The notes under the pieces are model-generated. The model did not search any database. It was given only the letters and a program-made list of their open reading frames with translations, and was not told the origin of the DNA. Positions 14,108-21,278 of a stretch of 21,430 bases of DNA are shown here, one piece after another (within the stretch, counting starts at the first letter, position 1; every line of letters begins with the position of its first letter). This DNA comes from OLB19 sp964624165 (lineage in GTDB: Bacteria > Patescibacteriota > Minisyncoccia > Phycocordibacterales > UBA918). The position numbers were made by a program, and so were the translations under genes. The DNA lies in contig CAZUWG010000011.1 in assembly GCA_964624165.1 (NCBI GenBank), forward strand, positions 1-21,430, given 5' to 3'.

Positions 14108-14689
14108 ATGAACAGCACACTTCGCACATCAGGATATTCATTGGTAGAGGTTTTGGTCTCCATCTCTATTCTTTTGGTGGTGATTGCCGGGCCGATGACT
14201 ATCGCCTCGCGCTCGATTCAGTACGCTAATAATTCACGTCTAGAGACGACGGCCTTTTTCTTGGCTCAGGAGGGGGTCGAGTATATGTCAGCCATACGCA
14301 ACAAATGGGCAATTATCCATTTTTATAATGATGCACAAGATAGCTGGCAATGGGATAGTCAATCTGGGCAACAAATCGACCGCTGTATCGAGCAGTCTGT
14401 AGGAGCTTCAACGAAATGGTGCGGGGTTGATACCAGAAACCTTAATCTCTTTACCAATATCGTCAATTGCTCAGGGAGCGCTTCTACCAATTGCCGACTC
14501 TTCTTACAGGGCGATGGTCTTTATACGCACGAAAGTGGGGGTAGCGAGACTCCCTTCACTCGTCTCATAAGAGTCCAGAGAGTGAATGGTCATATTTATA
14601 AAGTCACCTCTCGTGTTGAGTGGGAAGCAGTCGGCGGCACTATCAAAGATGTAACGCTTGAAACATATCTCTATGACATATACCGATAA
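14108..14689 (+). CDS. Minor pilin, PilV/GspI-like
   Basis: 193 residues. The leader MNSTLRTSG is followed by YSLVEVLVSISILLVVIAGPM. Residue +1 is Tyr instead of Phe, which the peptidase accepts, and Glu5 is present. The next region, TTAFFLAQEGVEYMSAIRN, matches the PilV/GspI pattern of a helix with A-x-E-G near the start of the head. It contains four cysteines within the middle third, probably disulfide-bonded. Spacing of three bases after the PilW-like gene and a 17-base overlap with the next suggest coupled translation. Confidence 0.8.
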   Translation: MNSTLRTSGYSLVEVLVSISILLVVIAGPMTIASRSIQYANNSRLETTAFFLAQEGVEYMSAIRNKWAIIHFYNDAQDSWQWDSQSGQQIDRCIEQSVGASTKWCGVDTRNLNLFTNIVNCSGSASTNCRLFLQGDGLYTHESGGSETPFTRLIRVQRVNGHIYKVTSRVEWEAVGGTIKDVTLETYLYDIYR

Positions 14690-15233
14690 TACACAAGGAG
14701 GCTTCGCGTTGCTTATTACGATCATTGTATTGAGCGTAGTTTTGGCAATCGGGCTTTCGCTTTTGGAAATTTCTTTAAAGCAGATCAACCTCACCATCAC
14801 CGCGCGCGAGTCTGAGCTCGCATTTGTGGCAGCCAACTCAGGGATTGAGTGTGCACAGTTTTCTCGCTTTCATCGAGAGGTGAGTACCACTTTTGATAAT
14901 GAGGAGTTTGAGTTTGCATGCTTTGCGCAAGGGGCACGCATTATCGATGCTGTTATCCGTCGCCCTGCAAACCCAAGAGTTTATGAGTATCAAACCCAGT
15001 ATGATGTCCCGTCCGCATCGGGCGATATGTGTGTCGATATGACCGTGTATATTATTGACAACCGCACCAGTAGCAATGATCTAACATTTAATTTTAATAA
15101 CCAAGGCGTTGCCTCTCGTGAGTGTCCGGGTAATAGTGTGTGTACCAACATTTTCTCTCGTGGCTACAACCGCGCTTGTGGCGCGATCGGTGACCGTAAC
15201 ACCGTACAGCGTGAGATGACTGCAGAATTCTAG
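14673..15233 (+). CDS. Minor pilin, PilX/GspK-like, without Glu5
   Basis: 186 residues from the ATG at 14673, overlapping the previous gene by 17 bases. The leader MTYTDNTQGG is followed by FALLITIIVLSVVLAIGLSLLEISL. Mature position 5 is Ile, not Glu, which is typical of GspK and some PilX proteins that cap the tip of the pseudopilus. The next region, ESELAFVAANSGIECAQF, is like the family's A-x-x-A-A-x-A-G-I-E segment. Six or so cysteines are present. Together with the three genes before it, this makes a full H-J-I-K-type set, which I infer forms the tip complex. Confidence 0.8.
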   Translation: MTYTDNTQGGFALLITIIVLSVVLAIGLSLLEISLKQINLTITARESELAFVAANSGIECAQFSRFHREVSTTFDNEEFEFACFAQGARIIDAVIRRPANPRVYEYQTQYDVPSASGDMCVDMTVYIIDNRTSSNDLTFNFNNQGVASRECPGNSVCTNIFSRGYNRACGAIGDRNTVQREMTAEF

Positions 15234-15239
15234 TATACT
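15234..15239 (+). promoter_or_regulatory. -10 box (TATACT) of ligA
   Basis: TATACT begins directly after the TAG stop of the PilX-like gene and ends six bases before the ligA ATG, so a leaderless transcript is implied. Confidence 0.55.
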
Positions 15240-15245
15240 AAGCGC

Positions 15246-17255
15246 ATGGATAAGCAAGAACGCATCACACAGCTGCGCACGCTGATTGCGTATCATCGCG
15301 CGCGCTATCATGAGGATGATGCACCGGAAATAAGCGACGAAGCATACGACTCACTAGTGACTGAGCTTGCTTCACTCGAAGAAACGAGCGAGCTCGATAC
15401 TGAAAGTGAGGTAAACGTTGTCGGTGGCAGACCAAATGCGGCTTTTGCAAAAGTAACACATAAAGTACGTCAGTGGTCGTTTGGCAATATCTTTGGTGTG
15501 GAGGAGCTCTCAGACTGGATAGCGCGAACAAAGCGCGCGCTTACCGATGCGGAATATAAGCAAACCATCTCCTTTGCCGTCGAACATAAAATAGATGGGT
15601 TGAAAGTAGTACTTGAGTACGAACAGGGTAGGCTTGTCGGTGCGGCGACACGAGGTGACGGAGTGGTAGGTGAATCAGTCCTCCATACGGTAGCTACGAT
15701 AGCTGATATTCCAAAAATACTGACTCAGCCAGTAAATCTTTTTTGTGTCGGCGAGGTATGGCTTTCCAAAAAGGAGTTGGCGCGCATTAATGCGCTGCGA
15801 GCTGCGTCTGGTGAAGCACTCTTTGCAAATCCAAGAAATGCCGCCGCTGGGTCTTTACGTCAACTTGATCCGTCAGTAACAGCAGCGCGGAAGCTGCGTT
15901 GCTTTGTTTACGATATTGATAATTTTGATCCTCAAGAGACCAACCTCACTTTGCCCGCTACACAGATTGAAGAGTTGGCGCTTTTAAAACAGCTTGGACT
16001 GGCCACCAACGCCCATAGCGCGCTGTGTCGCAACGAAAAAGATATCGAAACTTACTATCAAAAGTGGATCAAAAAACGCGACACCCTTGCTTACGGCGTC
16101 GATGGGGTGGTGATTAAGGTGAATGAAGTAGTAGCGCAACGCGAGCTCGGCTATACCGCTAAGTCACCGCGTTTTGGAGTGGCGTATAAATTCCCTGCTA
16201 TTCAAAAAACGACTATTGTTCAAGATATAGTGCTACAGGTCGGACGCACTGGCGTGGTGACGCCAGTGGCCGTCTTTTCACCGGTTTTGATTGATGGTTC
16301 TACCGTATCCAGGGCAACGCTCCACAATGAAGATTTTATTGCGGCACTTGATGTGCGGGTTGGCGATACGGTTGTGATCCAAAAATCGGGAGATGTCATA
16401 CCTGAAGTATTGTCTGTGATCAAGGAATTACGCCCAAAGACTACCAAACCGTATCGCTTTCCGACTCGGGTTGCAGAATGTGGAGGAAAGGGAACAATCG
16501 AGCGCATTTCTGGAGAGGCAGCGTACCGTTGTGTCTCGATGGATTCACCGCATATTCACCGTCAACGACTATATTATTTTGTCTCAAAAACAGCACTTAA
16601 CATTGATGGGGTTGGACCGAGAATTATCGACGTTCTTCTGGAGGCTGGACTTATTAAGGATGCGCCGGATTTGTTTTCTTTGAAAGCAGAAGATATTGCC
16701 GCCTTGCCCGGCTTTAAAACAAAAGCCGCGCAAAATGTAGTGGCGGCGATTACGGCGGCGCGTACGATTCCGCTATCAAGGCTGATTGTGGCGCTTTCGA
16801 TTGAAGGTGTCGGGGAGGAGACGGCGCGTGTGTTGGCGGAACATTTTGGTACTATCGAGGGTGTCATGGCAGCGACGAGTCAGGAGCTACAGGAGGTACA
16901 TGGCATCGGGGATACGGTAGCCAGAGAAGTGGTACATTGGTTTGGTGAGGTGAATAATCAAGTATTTATAAAAGCACTTTTGTCAGAGCTGACACCACTT
17001 CCTCCCCAAAAAGCACGCACCACTACCGAGCTCTCTGGTAAAAAGATAGTTTTCACCGGCACACTTCAAACATTGACTCGAAATGATGCCAAAGCGCTAG
17101 CCCGTAGTGTCGGCGCGGAGGTCACTTCTTCGCTTTCTAAGGCAACCGATTTTCTCGTGGTAGGTGAAGCGGCGGGCAGTAAAGTGCGAGAGGCTGAACG
17201 CTTTGGGACGATTGTGCTAAGCGAAGCAGCCTTCCTTGAATTGGCGCAGAGCTAA
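15246..17255 (+). CDS. ligA: NAD-dependent DNA ligase LigA
   Basis: Essential cytosolic enzyme that seals nicks between Okazaki fragments, using NAD. At 669 residues it is full length. Domains in order are Ia (HEDDAPEISDEAYDSL, NMN site), adenylation with the catalytic Lys in VEHKIDG (K115), an OB fold, a zinc finger, the helix-hairpin-helix region (INIDGVGP-like to VHGIGDTVA) and a C-terminal BRCT domain from LSGKKIVFTGTL to the end. The zinc finger is degenerate: only two of four cysteines remain (C412 and C429), the others being Val409 and Ser434. The usual PMLSL motif is replaced by RQWSFGNIFG. The gene has its own -10 box and is not part of the pilus function. Confidence 0.96.
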   Translation: MDKQERITQLRTLIAYHRARYHEDDAPEISDEAYDSLVTELASLEETSELDTESEVNVVGGRPNAAFAKVTHKVRQWSFGNIFGVEELSDWIARTKRALTDAEYKQTISFAVEHKIDGLKVVLEYEQGRLVGAATRGDGVVGESVLHTVATIADIPKILTQPVNLFCVGEVWLSKKELARINALRAASGEALFANPRNAAAGSLRQLDPSVTAARKLRCFVYDIDNFDPQETNLTLPATQIEELALLKQLGLATNAHSALCRNEKDIETYYQKWIKKRDTLAYGVDGVVIKVNEVVAQRELGYTAKSPRFGVAYKFPAIQKTTIVQDIVLQVGRTGVVTPVAVFSPVLIDGSTVSRATLHNEDFIAALDVRVGDTVVIQKSGDVIPEVLSVIKELRPKTTKPYRFPTRVAECGGKGTIERISGEAAYRCVSMDSPHIHRQRLYYFVSKTALNIDGVGPRIIDVLLEAGLIKDAPDLFSLKAEDIAALPGFKTKAAQNVVAAITAARTIPLSRLIVALSIEGVGEETARVLAEHFGTIEGVMAATSQELQEVHGIGDTVAREVVHWFGEVNNQVFIKALLSELTPLPPQKARTTTELSGKKIVFTGTLQTLTRNDAKALARSVGAEVTSSLSKATDFLVVGEAAGSKVREAERFGTIVLSEAAFLELAQS

Positions 17256-17263
17256 TTCGATGC

Positions 17264-17269
17264 TATCAT
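17264..17269 (+). promoter_or_regulatory. -10 box (TATCAT) of gatC
   Basis: TATCAT ends six bases before the gatC ATG at 17276 in the short gap after ligA, with no Shine-Dalgarno sequence. Confidence 0.45.
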
Positions 17270-17275
17270 GCGCAT

Positions 17276-17566
17276 ATGAATACAGAAGAAGTACAACGGC
17301 TTTCAGAGCTGGCCCGTATCGAGCTCACGGAAGCTGAGACAGCGCGTTTCCCTCGTGAACTTGAGGCTATTCTTGAGTATGTGGGGCATGTCAATGAGAT
17401 GGTGACGGTGGCTGAAGTAAAAAAAGAAGTGGGAGCAGTCTACAATGTGATGCGAGACGATGAGGTGACCAATGAGCCCGAAGCATATACCGCGGCACTT
17501 TTGGAGCTGATGCCTGAGAAGGAAGGTCGTTTTTTGAAGGTTAAGAAAATTTTACAGAATGACTAA
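17276..17566 (+). CDS. gatC: Asp-tRNA(Asn)/Glu-tRNA(Gln) amidotransferase subunit C
   Basis: 96 residues, the normal size of GatC. It begins with the family pattern VQRLSELARIELTEAE and later has LEAILEYVGHVNEM; the C-terminal part wraps around GatA in known structures. GatC stabilises the GatA-GatB interface in the complex that amidates misacylated Glu-tRNA(Gln) or Asp-tRNA(Asn). It overlaps gatA by eight bases (ATGACTAA), a sign of translational coupling. gatB is not in the window. Confidence 0.93.
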   Translation: MNTEEVQRLSELARIELTEAETARFPRELEAILEYVGHVNEMVTVAEVKKEVGAVYNVMRDDEVTNEPEAYTAALLELMPEKEGRFLKVKKILQND

Positions 17567-18980
17567 CGAGACTATTCAGACACTGAGAGAGCGCTTTCTT
17601 TCGGGTTCATATAGCCCAGAAGATGCACTTTTACATACAAAAAGTGTCATCGAAGCTAAAGACAAAGAGGTGCACGCATTTTTACATCAATTTACAGGTG
17701 CGGATCAAAGCGCCAAGGCTGCAGCCTTGGCGCTTAAGGACCAAGGAAAAGAAGCGGGTGTCTTGACGGGAGTGCCGATCGCTATCAAAGCCAATATTAT
17801 GGTGGAGGGGGAGGTGGTCAATGCTGCATCTAAAGCGCTGAAAGACTACATCGCACCGTATAATGCAACTATTATCGACCGCTTGATACAGGCCGGCGCT
17901 GTGTTGGTCGGGAGTACCAATATGGACGAATTTGCTATGGGCGGCTCAACCGAAAACTCCGCCTTCGGTCCCACAAAAAATCCTCACGATCTCTCACGGG
18001 TGCCTGGCGGCTCTTCTGGCGGCTCGGCCGCAGCAGTTGCGATGGGGGCGGTACCCGCTGCAATCGGTACTGACACCGGTGGCTCTATTCGTCAGCCTGC
18101 GAGTTTTTGTGGATTAGTCGGGTTTAAACCTACATATGGCGCGGTCTCGCGTTATGGCTTGATTGCTATGGGATCGAGTCTCGATCAAGCTGGCCCGCTA
18201 ACACACACAGTGGCAGACGCGGAGCTTATTCATACGGTCATAGCTGGTCATGACCCGATGGATATGACGACTTTCAAAGCCGGAACCTATCCCACAGTAG
18301 AGGTAAAAGACACTTACACCATCGGTGTGCCGCGATCATTCCTTAAGGAAGGTGTGGATGCAGATGTTTTGGCGGCTTTTGATGCGCACATTGCATCTTT
18401 GAAGGCGCTAGGGCATACAGTGGTAGATATAGAGATGCCGCGCTTTGAGCAGGGCTTAGCTGCGTACTATATCGTAATGCCAGCTGAAGTATCTTCAAAC
18501 CTGGCACGCTACGATGGGATCCGCTATGGTGAGCGCATAGACGGTGAAGATTTGCTCGCGGTTTATAAAAAAAGTCGCGCGAAAGGTCTGGGAGCGGAGG
18601 TGAAGCGACGTATTCTTTTGGGTACTTACGTACTCTCATCTGGCTACTTTGATGCTTACTATGCAAAAGCAGAAACGGTACGACAGCTGATGCGCGATGA
18701 GCTGGCGGAATTATTTCAAAGCGTCGATGCGATTATTACGCCGACCGCGCCGACACCGGCTTTTGCTTTTGGGGCGACTGAAGATCCTTTGTCATTATAT
18801 AAGCAAGATATTTTCACGGTACCAGTCAACCTTGCCGGGGTGCCAGCGTTGTCGTTTCCTATGGGGGTGGTGACAAGAGGAGAAACAGAGCTGACGGTTG
18901 GAGTACAATATATAGGACCACATGCTGGTGATGCGCGATTGTTTGATATCGGAAAGCGCGTATACGATCAGCGCGTCTAA
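17559..18980 (+). CDS. gatA: Asp-tRNA(Asn)/Glu-tRNA(Gln) amidotransferase subunit A
   Basis: Glutaminase subunit that releases ammonia from glutamine for tRNA-dependent amidation by GatB. 473 residues, normal length. The amidase signature is complete: Lys77 in VPIAIKANI, the glycine/serine stretch PGGSSGGSAAAVA with the cis-Ser at 152, and the nucleophile Ser176 in TDTGGSIRQPASFCG. The C-terminal PVNLAGVPALSFP motif is also intact. The presence of gatCA implies that the cell makes Gln-tRNA and/or Asn-tRNA indirectly, which is common in Patescibacteria. It is followed after three bases by a membrane protein gene. Confidence 0.96.
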   Translation: MTNETIQTLRERFLSGSYSPEDALLHTKSVIEAKDKEVHAFLHQFTGADQSAKAAALALKDQGKEAGVLTGVPIAIKANIMVEGEVVNAASKALKDYIAPYNATIIDRLIQAGAVLVGSTNMDEFAMGGSTENSAFGPTKNPHDLSRVPGGSSGGSAAAVAMGAVPAAIGTDTGGSIRQPASFCGLVGFKPTYGAVSRYGLIAMGSSLDQAGPLTHTVADAELIHTVIAGHDPMDMTTFKAGTYPTVEVKDTYTIGVPRSFLKEGVDADVLAAFDAHIASLKALGHTVVDIEMPRFEQGLAAYYIVMPAEVSSNLARYDGIRYGERIDGEDLLAVYKKSRAKGLGAEVKRRILLGTYVLSSGYFDAYYAKAETVRQLMRDELAELFQSVDAIITPTAPTPAFAFGATEDPLSLYKQDIFTVPVNLAGVPALSFPMGVVTRGETELTVGVQYIGPHAGDARLFDIGKRVYDQRV

Positions 18981-18983
18981 TTT

Positions 18984-19601
18984 ATGTCTCCAGATAGCAA
19001 CGATCTTGTTTTTAATGAATACGGTGTTGATTTTGCGGCTCGCATCGGGAGCTTTGTTAATTTTTTTGGTGGTAACGGTGGCTCGGTACAGAATTGGTTT
19101 TTACGTTTTTTTGATTCGTTTGCGGCGTTTTGGAATTGGTTTGCACTCCTGGCGCTTTTTTTGGCGGTTGTTTTATTCTTTTTATTTCTATACGCTTCAA
19201 AACGCTACAACGAATTCGCTGATGAACAAAAAGCTCGCATCATTGCCAGTGAAAATCAGTTTGCCCTCGCTCATGGTGTGAAAGCGGGTAATTCTCGACT
19301 CGATGATGTGGAGCTGCATATTAGAAGTGACAATCCAAATGATTGGCGGCTCGCGATTATTGAGGCCGATATTGTCCTTGAGGAAATTTTGGAGCATTCT
19401 GGATACGCGGGAGCTACGATTGGCGAAAAACTTAAAAGTGCATCAGCGACTTCTTTTGTTACTTTGCAAGATGCTTGGGAGGCGCATAAGGTGCGCAATA
19501 AAATTGCACACCAAGGAGGAGATTTTATCTTGACCAAAAAACTCGCTCAAGAGACAATCAATCAGTATCGACGCGTGTTTGCTGAGTTTGGTGTCGTGTA
19601 G
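18984..19601 (+). CDS. Membrane-anchored protein with HEPN-like RNxxxH motif
   Basis: 205 residues, function unknown. The N-terminal 45 residues are rich in aromatic residues, followed by one strong membrane helix (about 50-71) and a basic stop-transfer segment. The soluble C-terminal part (about 75-205) is helical: NDWRLAIIEADIVLEEILEH, then AWEAHKVRNKIAHQGGDF and a last helix. RNKIAH at 171-176 fits the R-N-x3-H core of HEPN domains, and the two-helix spacing fits too. HEPN domains are often RNases, but a non-catalytic scaffold is equally possible. It follows gatA by three bases and is probably co-transcribed with gatCA, ending at a strong terminator. The link to tRNA amidation genes may be only positional. 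Confidence 0.65.
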   Translation: MSPDSNDLVFNEYGVDFAARIGSFVNFFGGNGGSVQNWFLRFFDSFAAFWNWFALLALFLAVVLFFLFLYASKRYNEFADEQKARIIASENQFALAHGVKAGNSRLDDVELHIRSDNPNDWRLAIIEADIVLEEILEHSGYAGATIGEKLKSASATSFVTLQDAWEAHKVRNKIAHQGGDFILTKKLAQETINQYRRVFAEFGVV

Positions 19602-19605
19602 AAAC

Positions 19606-19650
19606 GAGCGCTGCACATAATTATGTATGTGTGCAGCGCTCAGTTTTTTT
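19606..19650 (+). terminator. Intrinsic terminator of the gatCA operon
   Basis: GAGCGCTGCACA and TGTGCAGCGCTC form a perfect 12-base stem with an AT-rich loop, followed by AG and seven T. It begins four bases after the stop codon of the HEPN-like membrane protein. Confidence 0.95.
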
Positions 19651-19670
19651 ATCTCTTTGTCTTTGATGTG

Positions 19671-19744
19671 TGTCGATGGGAGGACTTGAACCTCCGACCC
19701 CAGCTTTATGAGTGCTGTGCTCTAACCACCTGAGCTACATCGAC
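19671..19744 (-). tRNA. tRNA-Met (anticodon CAT), elongator type
   Basis: On the minus strand, GTCGATG and CATCGAC form the acceptor stem with discriminator A. The D arm (GCTC...GAGC), the anticodon loop CTCATAA (CAT) and a T-loop TTCAAGT with a GGAGG/CCTCC stem are intact. The first base pairs normally, unlike an initiator. An A-A mismatch lies at 31-39. A lysidine-modified tRNA-Ile2, which also has CAT, cannot be excluded. CCA is not encoded. Confidence 0.9.
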
Positions 19745-19908
19745 AGTGGAAACAGGTTACTACATTTTCCTCATACTTTCAAATCAAAACTTGCTATATA
19801 GAAAGAAGTGCGATACAGTACCAGCACATTTAGCTGTATACAGAAGACATTTTAAGTGTTGTGACTTAAAATCCTCTATTTGGCTGCTGATTGTAATAGT
19901 GTAAAAAA
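19745..19908. other. Intergenic region with palindromes between tRNA genes
   Basis: No coding sequence is seen. It contains the ten-base palindrome CTGTATACAG (19834-19843) and a nine-base inverted repeat ATTTTAAGT/ACTTAAAAT with a six-base loop (19849-19872). These may be operator-like sites or an RNA hairpin. The region should hold promoters for the minus-strand tRNA-Met and for the tRNA-like sequence that follows. Confidence 0.35.
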
Positions 19909-19909
19909 C

Positions 19910-19971
19910 ATAGCGGGGTAGAGGAAGTGTACCGAGCGGGTACACTCATAACCTCCCGAGGAGGTTGTGGG
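19910..19971 (+). pseudogene. Partial initiator-tRNA-like copy rearranged into two hairpins
   Basis: It starts with the same 16 bases (ATAGCGGGGTAGAGGA) as the initiator tRNA 83 bases downstream and also shares CTCATAACCTCC around the anticodon, but the 3' half is unrelated. Instead of a cloverleaf it can form two abutting hairpins: AGTGTACC/GGTACACT (19926-19946) and CATAACCTCC with GGAGGTTGTG (19947-19969, ten pairs with one G-T). It cannot be a working tRNA. It may be a duplication remnant or a small tRNA-mimicking RNA. Confidence 0.55.
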
Positions 19972-19994
19972 AAAAGAGATGGTTGAAATAGTAT

Positions 19995-20065
19995 AGCGGG
20001 GTAGAGGAGAGGTACCTCGGGAGGCTCATAACCTCCAGACTCCGGTTCGATTCCGGCCCCCCCAA
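19995..20065 (+). tRNA. Initiator tRNA-fMet (CAT), imperfect copy
   Basis: It resembles bacterial initiator tRNA: acceptor AGCGGGG, TAGAGG...CCTC D arm, GGAGG-CTCATAA-CCTCC anticodon arm, TTCGATT T-loop and a CAA end. Position 1 does not pair with position 72, a hallmark of initiators. There are oddities: C3-C70 does not pair, the T stem has only four good pairs (T49-C65 mismatch or one missing base), and the 3' side is a run of seven C. These could be base errors in a C run or real degeneration. CCA is not encoded. Confidence 0.7.
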
Positions 20066-20079
20066 CAATGATGTAGAAC

Positions 20080-20113
20080 GAGCGGCGCGGCCTTTGGCCG
20101 CGCCGCTCTTTCT
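20080..20113 (+). terminator. Terminator after the initiator tRNA, shared with the DUF1295 gene
   Basis: GAGCGGCGCGGCC and GGCCGCGCCGCTC form a perfect 13-base GC-rich stem with a TTT loop, followed by TTTCT. It ends at the stop codon of the converging minus-strand gene and may serve both directions, but the T tract favours the plus strand. Confidence 0.85.
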
Positions 20114-20882
20114 ACTCACTCTTTGGCGGGAGAGGAATGAGGACACTCGTCTTTCGTTTATACTCCGCAAAGAGTGGGTGCTTTTTAAGTCCCTCTTCCA
20201 AGAGAGGAATGCCGGAAACGAAGCAAATAAGTGTCGTGATTACTAGTGGGCTAACGATGCCAAGGAGGACTAGCTCAGTGCCGAAAGTCATCACAAAAAT
20301 TCCCCACCACATCGTGATTTCACCAAAGTAATTTGGATGGCGTGAAAACTTCCACAAACCCTTCGTCATCAAGGCACCCTTGTTGTCTGGATTTTTGAGG
20401 AAGGAATCAAGCTGGGCATCACCGATAGTTTCAAATAAAAATCCAAAGAGCCAAAGAAAAAGTCCTAAGTAAACAAATGAGGTGATGGTGGTGGCTTCTA
20501 ACACAAACAAAGCTGCTCCCAGACCAACGACGCACATCAAGGCTCCTTGAAGAAGAAAGACCTGCAAATAGCTGCGTAGATAAAACCAGCTCCATTCTTG
20601 ACGCCAGCGTGCGTAGCGGGCATCTTCTGGCTTTTTGAGGTTTTTAAGAAGAATGCGTAAAAAGAGACGGGTAGCCCAGATTAGGACTAAAATTGTGACC
20701 AGTAGAGCCGGCCAGGTCCCTTCGCCGGTAACGAAAGCTATGACCACAAATGTGGCGATGCCTGGCCCCCAGAGAACATCAGCGATATCATTACGTTGAA
20801 ATAGGTATGACAATAAAAAGCCGACATGGATCAAGAGCAGGACGCCGAGTAAAGACGGCCAGAGCGAGCTTAGAAGATCCAT
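20112..20882 (-). CDS. DUF1295 family membrane protein (steroid 5-alpha-reductase/ICMT-like)
   Basis: 256 residues from the ATG at 20882; an upstream in-frame start would add 30 non-membrane residues and overlap the next gene much more. Six to seven hydrophobic helices are seen. The C-terminal signature GLWKFSRHPNYFGEITMWWG, followed by LEEGLKKHPLFAEYKRKTSVLIP, is typical of DUF1295 proteins, which are related to steroid 5-alpha reductases and isoprenylcysteine methyltransferases. An enzyme acting on lipids is likely, but the substrate is unknown. It overlaps the DUF2177 gene by 13 bases, so the two form an operon. DUF1295 and DUF2177 genes are often neighbours in bacteria, as far as I recall. 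Confidence 0.9.
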   Translation of the reverse strand: MDLLSSLWPSLLGVLLLIHVGFLLSYLFQRNDIADVLWGPGIATFVVIAFVTGEGTWPALLVTILVLIWATRLFLRILLKNLKKPEDARYARWRQEWSWFYLRSYLQVFLLQGALMCVVGLGAALFVLEATTITSFVYLGLFLWLFGFLFETIGDAQLDSFLKNPDNKGALMTKGLWKFSRHPNYFGEITMWWGIFVMTFGTELVLLGIVSPLVITTLICFVSGIPLLEEGLKKHPLFAEYKRKTSVLIPLPPKSE

Positions 20883-21271
20883 GTTTTGCCAATGAGAAAG
20901 CTGATATACGCGACGCTGGCCGAGAGGATGGTTCCCCATATGATGTCGACCACTACCACCGACACAGGCCAATCTTTAAGGGTAGAAAGATTGGTGAGGT
21001 CGTAGGTGGCGTAGGTAAAAAAGCCAAACGCTGCGCCCAGGGCGATAGCCTTCATCGCATCATTTGCGAGCAATGCCGGGTGTACTGCAAAGAGTAAAAT
21101 ACCGACAATAAAAACCAGATAAAACGCAATCGCCACTGGCCAATTGACCGGTCCAAGAAATGCTGAGAGTTTTGACTGATAAAATGAATTGGCGACCAGT
21201 CCAAGCCATAGCATGTCGATGAGGAAAAACACCGGTATGGTGGCGAGGTATAAATAAAAATATTGAAGCAT
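20870..21271 (-). CDS. DUF2177 family membrane protein
   Basis: 133 residues from the ATG at 21271, with four hydrophobic helices. Family features are the early FFLIDMLWLGLVANSFY, the middle FAVHPAL and the strongly conserved GFFTYATYDLTNLSTLKDWP. This is followed by VDIIWG. Function is unknown. The gene overlaps the start of DUF1295 by 13 bases. TATACG lies seven bases before the ATG, giving the same leaderless-type spacing as at other genes. Confidence 0.9.
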   Translation of the reverse strand: MLQYFYLYLATIPVFFLIDMLWLGLVANSFYQSKLSAFLGPVNWPVAIAFYLVFIVGILLFAVHPALLANDAMKAIALGAAFGFFTYATYDLTNLSTLKDWPVSVVVVDIIWGTILSASVAYISFLIGKTWIF

Positions 21272-21278
21272 ATAATAA

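Noticed and set aside
14695..14711. AAGGAGG followed by TTG inside the PilX-like gene, as an alternative start
   Set aside because: The bases encode Gln-Gly-Gly of the prepilin cleavage site; starting at the TTG would remove the leader and the cleavage site.
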